Assembly (NCBI GenBank): GCA_950295325.1
Contig: OX485803.1
Coordinates: forward strand, 68,401,554 to 68,465,553
DNA from: Polytrichum commune
Lineage: Eukaryota; Streptophyta; Polytrichopsida; Polytrichales; Polytrichaceae
Direction: 5' to 3'
Length of the DNA: 64,000 bases
The notes beneath the pieces were generated by a model. The model saw only the letters and a program-made list of their open reading frames with translations, had not been told where the DNA came from and ran no database searches. This document shows positions 58,583 to 64,000 of this stretch, one piece after another (position 1 is the stretch's first letter; each line of letters starts with the position of its first letter). The position numbers and the translations under genes were made by a program.

Positions 58583-60470
58583 CTAGAGGATGCCGCGGTC
58601 AAGGAGTTACCCGATATACTTAATGCCTTGGGTGGGCTTGACGGAGACGTGGAAGTTGATTCATTGCCGGAGTACTTGGAGAAGTGGCGAATCTGTCTCT
58701 GGGATAAGGCGTTTATTGGTCACTTTTCAGGGTCAGATATCTACGGAAAGGGGACGTGGTGGAAGGATGTCAAAGGCGCTGACAACATTGTCAAGCGCTT
58801 AATATGTCGGTACGTTAGTTGGAAAATCTTTTGTTCACCTCATTTATTTCGAACCATTTGTTTTCTAAGTTGCTGATTGGCCTCACTCCTTCGTTGTCAA
58901 GGTACATCAAGCACGAGCTTTTCAAGAAGAAGGTTTTGAAGAAGCTCCCTCCATTTCTAGACACATGGTCAGATTCCTCTTCACCCACCTTCATATTTTC
59001 TCTGGCTCAAAAGCGCAACTTTTCCCTCCCGCATCTCTGCGAGTGTTGCTGGTACTTGGAATGTAAGAGGATGTGGCAACCGGACGAGGAGGCGGAGTTG
59101 AAGATTCGGCTCTCCGGTGGAGAGCCTCCCCTGCCTTCTGCTCAAAGCGATGAGGTTGTTCTCCTTGACAGTCAACTTCCGGAGGCGGATGAGGTTGTTG
59201 CGACTCTCGATGAGGCCAACACACAGAAGTCCAAGAGGAGGAAGCGTGCAACTCAAGACGAGTCATCATTGAAGAAACGCGCGAGGAAGCTCAAGACTGT
59301 GGAGGATGATCCCCCTCCCCCTGCTTCACTTGAGGCGGCTGTTGCATCCCCTGTAACTCTTAGTCAATTACCTACTCTGTCCAGGCCGCCTCCACCGCCC
59401 GTTCTTTCATCTGCCAATCCTCCTCCGGTTGTTTCAGAATGCATCTTGAATGCCTCCATTCTCCATCAACGTCGTCATTTTCAGGAAGTTTCAAACTTCA
59501 TCCTTTCTCTTCCACCCTCCCATCCTAAGAGAGCTCTAGGCTTCACCAGGTCAGATGTGGGCATGGCTGATCTTGTCATTGCTGACATCCCTGAGAACCT
59601 GCCCGTGCCCAATGTCTCCGATCCTGCATATAGTGTACCTTCCTAGAATGCATTAGATCCCGATTTTATTGGTGAACTCTTCAATTTCGCGGACGAGATC
59701 CTGCATGACGATGGAGCTCTCCTCCTCTTTCATCTAGATGACAATGGTGACTTCAGGGAGAGCATTCAAGACCACTTCGCTGCTTTTGGGTTCACCATCT
59801 TCAAGGAGTAGCTGGGAGTCAACCGTCTTTGCCTACAGTCAGCTAAGCATGTGGACAAGACCACCAACCTCTTCCAAGTTGTACTACTTGTTCGTGCCAC
59901 GAAAACAATCGGATCCGACCTTGATAAGCGGCCCTGGCACTCGTCATTTCACCTTCGCGATGCCAATGAGCTCAAGGCTCTTGGCATTGAGCTCGACATG
60001 GATGATGCCATTATGAATTATACCACAACTCCTCTCATGGACGGCTCCAAAGCTTGGCGTGGTCCCCGGGAGAAAGATATTTCTTTCATGTCCTCCTTGA
60101 TCATGGCCACTACGGACATTGGACAGGTCGTGGTGGACGTTAATGCAGGCAATGGTATGTCCTACTTCACTTGCCATCATATCCTAGTTTTCACTTTCTA
60201 CGTTTGCTTTTATTTATCTTTGCTAACCTTTCCTTCGCAACAGGGATTTCTGTCCATGCATGCAGGCAGCTTGGGCGCCATATCGTTGCTCTCGAGGAGG
60301 ACGACGACACCTTCAACCGTGTCCTTAAGCCACTTAAGAGTGTTAAGCCTCCGGTGAAGGCTCCATCCATTGTTGTTGCTGCCACGCAGTCTTCACAAGG
60401 CACGCAGAAGAGGCCGCCGGCCTTGTGTGAACCCTTTGAGTGGTCCACCACTCTGCGGGATCACTTTTAG
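58583..60470 (+). pseudogene. Beta-class amino-methyltransferase-like gene (N4/N6 type), degraded
   Basis: Exons 58,583-58,809, 58,902-60,154 and 60,244-60,470 are joined by GT-AG introns of 92 and 89 nt that keep the frame. Exon 1 (LPEYLEKWRICLWDKAFIGH) follows the acceptor TTTGTCCACAG, so the start lies in an earlier exon not found. The middle has nuclear-signal-like KSKRRKR and KKRARK and proline-rich linkers. The C-terminal half reads like a beta-class methylase with motif IV before motif I: ADLVIADIPENL (DPPY expected; here DIPE), EILHDDGALLLFHLDDNGDF, KAWRGPREKDISFMSSLI, then VVVDVNAGNG (motif I, SAM binding) and SVHACRQLGRHIVALEEDDD. In-frame TAGs at 59,644-59,646 and 59,809-59,811 break it. 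Both sit where TGG would fit. Class and order are my inference from motif layout. Substrate is unknown. Confidence 0.6.
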
Positions 60471-63200
60471 TTAGAATGTTAGCATTAAAAGTTAGAATTG
60501 ATAGGGAATTTAGGAAAAATTAGTTCATTTAGCATTTAGCCTAGAAGAAGGAAGGTCAAAATGAAACTAAGTAGTGCTAGAAGATAGCAAAGTAGAAAAA
60601 ATATGCTAGCTAGTAAAAACAACTAGCTAAGCAAATATTAGTAGATGCTAGTTATTAAGCAAATGTTAGTAGATGCTAGCTAAGCAAGTGTTAGTTTATT
60701 AGTTAGTGTGAGGCACACAAGACTATTAGAGGTGGTTTAGGTAAGAAGATAAAATCGGCGTGAAGAATTTTGAAGACAAAAAAAGAAAGAGAGCAAGGGG
60801 GATACTTGCCCACTTGCCCCCTTGCCAACTCGATGGCGGAGAAATTAGAAAGATTTCTAAAGGTTTTTTGTCGAAGCCACCTCGGCGAGAGGGTGGCAAC
60901 CTCAACCGGGAAAACCCCCGAGCCAAAATTTCGGGAAAGGGTTTGAAAAATGGATCCGGTGGAGGAGGGGTCCAACCCTTTTGTGAGAGGGTTTAAAAAC
61001 CCCTCCTTCCACCTTGTAGCTCTCTCTCTTTCTCTAGTTTTTGGGCGAAGCCCTGCTTCAATGTAGTTAGGAAAAAATCCTTTAGCATGTATTCTCAATG
61101 GTCTAAAAGAAAGGCTTGAGAACCTCCTCTACTCTCTCTCTCCTAGTTAGGTTGTGTGTTTATTAACACACCAACAAAATTATTCCTTCTTTTGTAGAGG
61201 TAGGTTGGATGCTAGAGTTTTGAGTAGAGGCATTATAGACCTCATCTGCCAATGCCCTGAAGGCTTAGTTCAAAAGCTAGAACAAGATACTTATCATTTT
61301 TCTCTTAGAGAGATTTCATATAGCTATCCATAGCCGTTTCCCATTTGTGATTTGGTTGAGATGACAATTAGTTATGGATTTTCAAAAATGGAGTAGAAAA
61401 ACTGGGTGGTCTTGTGGGTAGCGGCTGCTGGATCAGACCTGCGAGCCCAATAGGAATTTTAATTCCAAGAAATTATATTTTTCCCAAGTAGAACTTTTGT
61501 GTAGCTTTCCAAAATGGCTTAGAACATTTGATTTGAGCATGATTTGAATTAGATATGAATTGTGCAAGATGGGACACATAGTTTGAGAACTTTTGGTTGA
61601 CTGCTGCATTACAGAGGACCTGCTGGGTTCACTTCGGCTTACCTTTCTAATCACATATTCTTATCAAATACATCTTTTTAATATCTCTCCATGGTCATAT
61701 AGAACGTTTGATTTGACTAAGATTTGAATTAGATATGAATTGTTGAAGGCGAGATACATAGTTTAAGCCTTCTTGATTGACTGCTGTGTTACAAGGAGTC
61801 CGCTGAATTTCTATTAGCTTAACCTGCTGATGTCATAATTTTTCTAGTTAGAGCTTGTTCATAGCTTTCCAATGGTATAAGGAAAGCCTAGATCCAAGTA
61901 GTAAGGAATGTGCTATGAATTTTTGAAGTTAGAAGGTAGATAGGTGGGTTGGAAGGGTCGGTTGAATCGACCTCACACTTCCAACCCTCATAACTTTTGC
62001 ATTTCTTATCCGATTAGAGTGATTTTTAGATCATTGGAAAGATAATTTGGTGCACTAAGTATAAATATTATGCTTAGGATTAAATTACAGGGCAGAATAA
62101 CACTTTATATTTTAATTGTTAACTAAGGTACGCTTACTACCAAACTAGTTACAAAGAAGGAGGCAAGGTCGACGCTCGGAAAGTGGAGCAAGGAAGGAGG
62201 TAGCGGCTCGGCCTACATCAAGCCCAAATCAACCGAGGAAAATTGAGGTAAATTAACTAACCTTAAGCCTTCCATTTAGGATTGGAGGGAGCACGGCTAA
62301 GGTACGCATCTCTAAACCCACTCACCTATCTCGTAAGGTCAAGTGGCTTGACCACTTGACCGCCAAGGGAGTACCCAATTCCATTGTTTTCGGGGCCCTT
62401 GGTATGTTTTGTGGTAGTAGCTTCATTTATTAGCAAGTTTCGTGTGTGGTAAGTCGGATTAATCACCGACACGACCACTCTGAATGTTGTTGGTGGAAAG
62501 GTGGGGTTAATGACCCGCGAATCCACTATTATGTTGTTGGCCCCATAGATTGGGAGTAATGGCCCCAATTTATGAAGATTGCGCAACAGGTTGAACCTAC
62601 AGGTCGCCCGTCACCCTGGTCCCATTGAGTTGCATTTCGTGGTCTATCCAGTGTAAACACATTTAACAATCAAAACATACAAAATAAATCGTAAACCCTT
62701 GTTGGCAAGAGACCCGAGGTAAGGGGTGATGCCTAATATGTTAATGTAGTGAGTTAGGACGTGCAAACAAAAGTAAGTAATTAAGAAGGAATTTGTGTGA
62801 AGGGTGGGACTTAGGCCAAGTTCCCCCGCTTAGAAAACTAAATAGAACTAAATAAAGAAATAGGAAGAATTGAATGGTCCATCAAATTGTCGTTATTCCG
62901 TTCGTTGAGTTAGGGTGGTATGAGTCACACCCGGTTGGGTGATCAGAACCATCCCAATTCACAAATTAGGATTGCCTTGGTTTCAAGGCTGGTGCGTCTG
63001 CGCGTAGAATAGGTTGTAGGTTAAGGTTAGAACTAGATATGAAATTGGTTAGTGGAGTTTAAAGCCACACTAGTAAAAAACTAAGGCCTAACCTCCGGAG
63101 GTACTACGACGCATATTTAATCTCCCTTAAAAATCTAACTACTCACGTTATACACCTATCATCCGGGTTCGGCTTGGGCGCCTGCAAATGCAGGCCACCT
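60471..63200. other. No gene seen; AT-rich DNA with simple repeats
   Basis: Around 60,590-60,710 a short motif (AGTAGATGCTAGCTAAGCAA) recurs. A CT-rich run is at 61,020-61,035 and 61,120-61,145. The stretch 60,477-62,290 has an LTR-like feel, but no matched ends were found. A reading frame at 60,703-61,098 has no recognisable domain. Confidence 0.4.
61440..61960 (+). repeat. Three imperfect direct repeats of about 190 bp
   Basis: Blocks near 61,480-61,640, 61,680-61,810 and 61,850-61,960 share CATTTGATTTGA-like text, ATTTGAATTAGATATGAATT, ACATAGTTT and TTGACTGCTG. The third is the most diverged. Confidence 0.6.
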
Positions 63201-63216
63201 TCACCGAAAGGCTTGT

Positions 63217-63747
63217 GTGATACTTTTAGGCTCCCTCGAAAGGGGGTGGCCCAAAAGTACCACACCTTCTTTGTCTAAAGATCGGTTGACTCGAATTAGA
63301 GCTAGCACATTATATATGAAGCCTAAACTCTTGAGTGCTGGAAACCATGACACTTTGTTAAAGCTTGGTTGTGACTGTGGTGTGTGTTTTTTGAACACAC
63401 ATGAAGCTAAAACTGTGAAAAAACGAGGTAGGCCAAAAAAATCTACTCGAGTTAAGGTTTGGTTTGTTGGGAGAGTTTATAAGATGCGGAGGAAGTTTGG
63501 TAATCGTTGGGTGGAGTATAGGGATCCAATTGACTTGATGGACCGTCCATCAAACGTGGAGATTGGTTTATGTTGGTATAAAAAAGGGGCTAACAACAAG
63601 TGGACATATGATCTTACTGATCATTTGATGGTAGACTTAGAGACAATAATTGCATTGGCTACAATGACATATATTGGTGAATCAAATGTTTATGAGTTAC
63701 ATCCGGGAGATGAAAAAGTTTTCAACGACTTTGTTGATGAAAGCTAG
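63217..63747 (+). CDS. AT-hook protein of unknown family
   Basis: A 176-codon frame ends in TAG at 63,745-63,747. From about residue 50 the text looks strongly coding: LKLGCDCGVCFLNTHEAKT, the AT-hook KKRGRPKKSTR (residues about 68-78), a basic stretch KVWFVGRVYKMRRKFGNRW, then DPIDLMDRPSNVEIGLCWY and an acidic C-terminus YELHPGDEKVFNDFVDES. The AT-hook predicts binding in the minor groove of AT-rich DNA. The region after it is an uncharacterised conserved block, because the broken paralogue at 35.5-36.0 kb keeps the same three segments. The first 45 residues are less convincing, so the true start may be at a downstream ATG near 63,316 or in an upstream exon. No operon-like or cooperating neighbours are visible. 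Confidence 0.55.
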   Translation: MILLGSLERGWPKSTTPSLSKDRLTRIRASTLYMKPKLLSAGNHDTLLKLGCDCGVCFLNTHEAKTVKKRGRPKKSTRVKVWFVGRVYKMRRKFGNRWVEYRDPIDLMDRPSNVEIGLCWYKKGANNKWTYDLTDHLMVDLETIIALATMTYIGESNVYELHPGDEKVFNDFVDES

Positions 63748-64000
63748 GATATTTTGTTATATATATTATAGGGGTTGATTATTGTTCAAAAGTATATTTG
63801 TATACTTATGTTAATGACTATATATGAATGGATGTTTTTTGTGTATACATATTGTCACTTGTATATTTATTATTACAATTGTATGTGTATTACTTCATTT
63901 CACAAAAAATAACTTGTATATAGGGGGTTTTTAGAGTATGCAGTGAACGCACGTGATTCTAGGTTTTAATGAAAGGTGCACCCCCCGAGCCTCTCCTCCT
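63748..64000. other. 3' flank, no gene seen
   Basis: AT-rich with ATATATTATA runs. It may hold the 3' UTR of the preceding gene. Confidence 0.4.

Noticed and set aside
60477-62290. Possible further LTR starting TGTTAGCATTAAAAG
   Set aside because: No matching 3' end, no target duplication and no second copy in the window.

Overview
This is a transposon-dominated stretch of a plant nuclear genome. The evidence is Ty3/gypsy chromovirus remnants with an initiator-methionine-tRNA primer site, solo LTRs with 5-bp target duplications, a CACTA element with 3-bp duplications, hAT elements with 8-bp duplications, a tRNA-derived SINE, and short GT-AG introns. No rRNA, tRNA gene, CRISPR array or bacterial operon is visible. 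Two degraded genes (a MULE-type transposase-like gene and an amino-methyltransferase-like gene) recall families I associate with mosses and other non-seed plants, but that placement is only an impression.

Layout. 1-3.5 kb: terminal exons of an unknown gene, a 47-bp minisatellite, and an exon with a faint F-box-like look. 3.5-8.3 kb: gypsy pol remnants and LTR pieces inserted in one another. 8.3-11.6 kb: a probable CACTA ORF1-like remnant with arrays of TGACT/AGTCA motifs. 11.6-13.75 kb: a gag remnant on the minus strand. 14.1-18.2 kb: a 4.1-kb unit bounded by inverted repeats of about 300 bp. 20.8-32.8 kb: a broken gene split by a nest of LTRs. 32.8-36 kb: unknown exons and a broken AT-hook gene. 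37-42 kb: the MULE-like gene, interrupted by a CACTA element that itself holds a SINE, with a MITE at its 3' end. 42.2-57 kb: LTR-A and LTR-B insertions, one whole-looking gypsy element with identical LTRs, and a 1.64-kb tandem array. 57-58.4 kb: a minisatellite holding a second hAT element. 58.6-60.5 kb: the methyltransferase-like gene. 63.2-63.75 kb: an intact-looking AT-hook protein, paralogous to the broken copy at 35.5-36 kb.

Two LTR families explain most of the DNA. LTR-A (about 976 bp, ends TGTCGCGCACC and GGTTGCGACA) occurs at least 14 times, once as a two-LTR element and otherwise as solo or rearranged copies. LTR-B (about 1.36-1.6 kb, ends TGTGAGCCC and GGCCTCACA) occurs only as solo LTRs or fragments, and several copies carry an internal minisatellite. 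Target duplications were read directly for most complete copies, so the insertion order can be worked out. For example, one LTR-A copy at 21,622-32,491 holds five direct insertions, three of which hold further ones.

The window reads as an accessory graveyard of overlapping transposon generations. The points most worth following are the methyltransferase-like gene, the hairpin-rich LTR-A, the minisatellite-bearing LTR-B, the LTR-derived tandem array, and the in-frame CACTA insertion.
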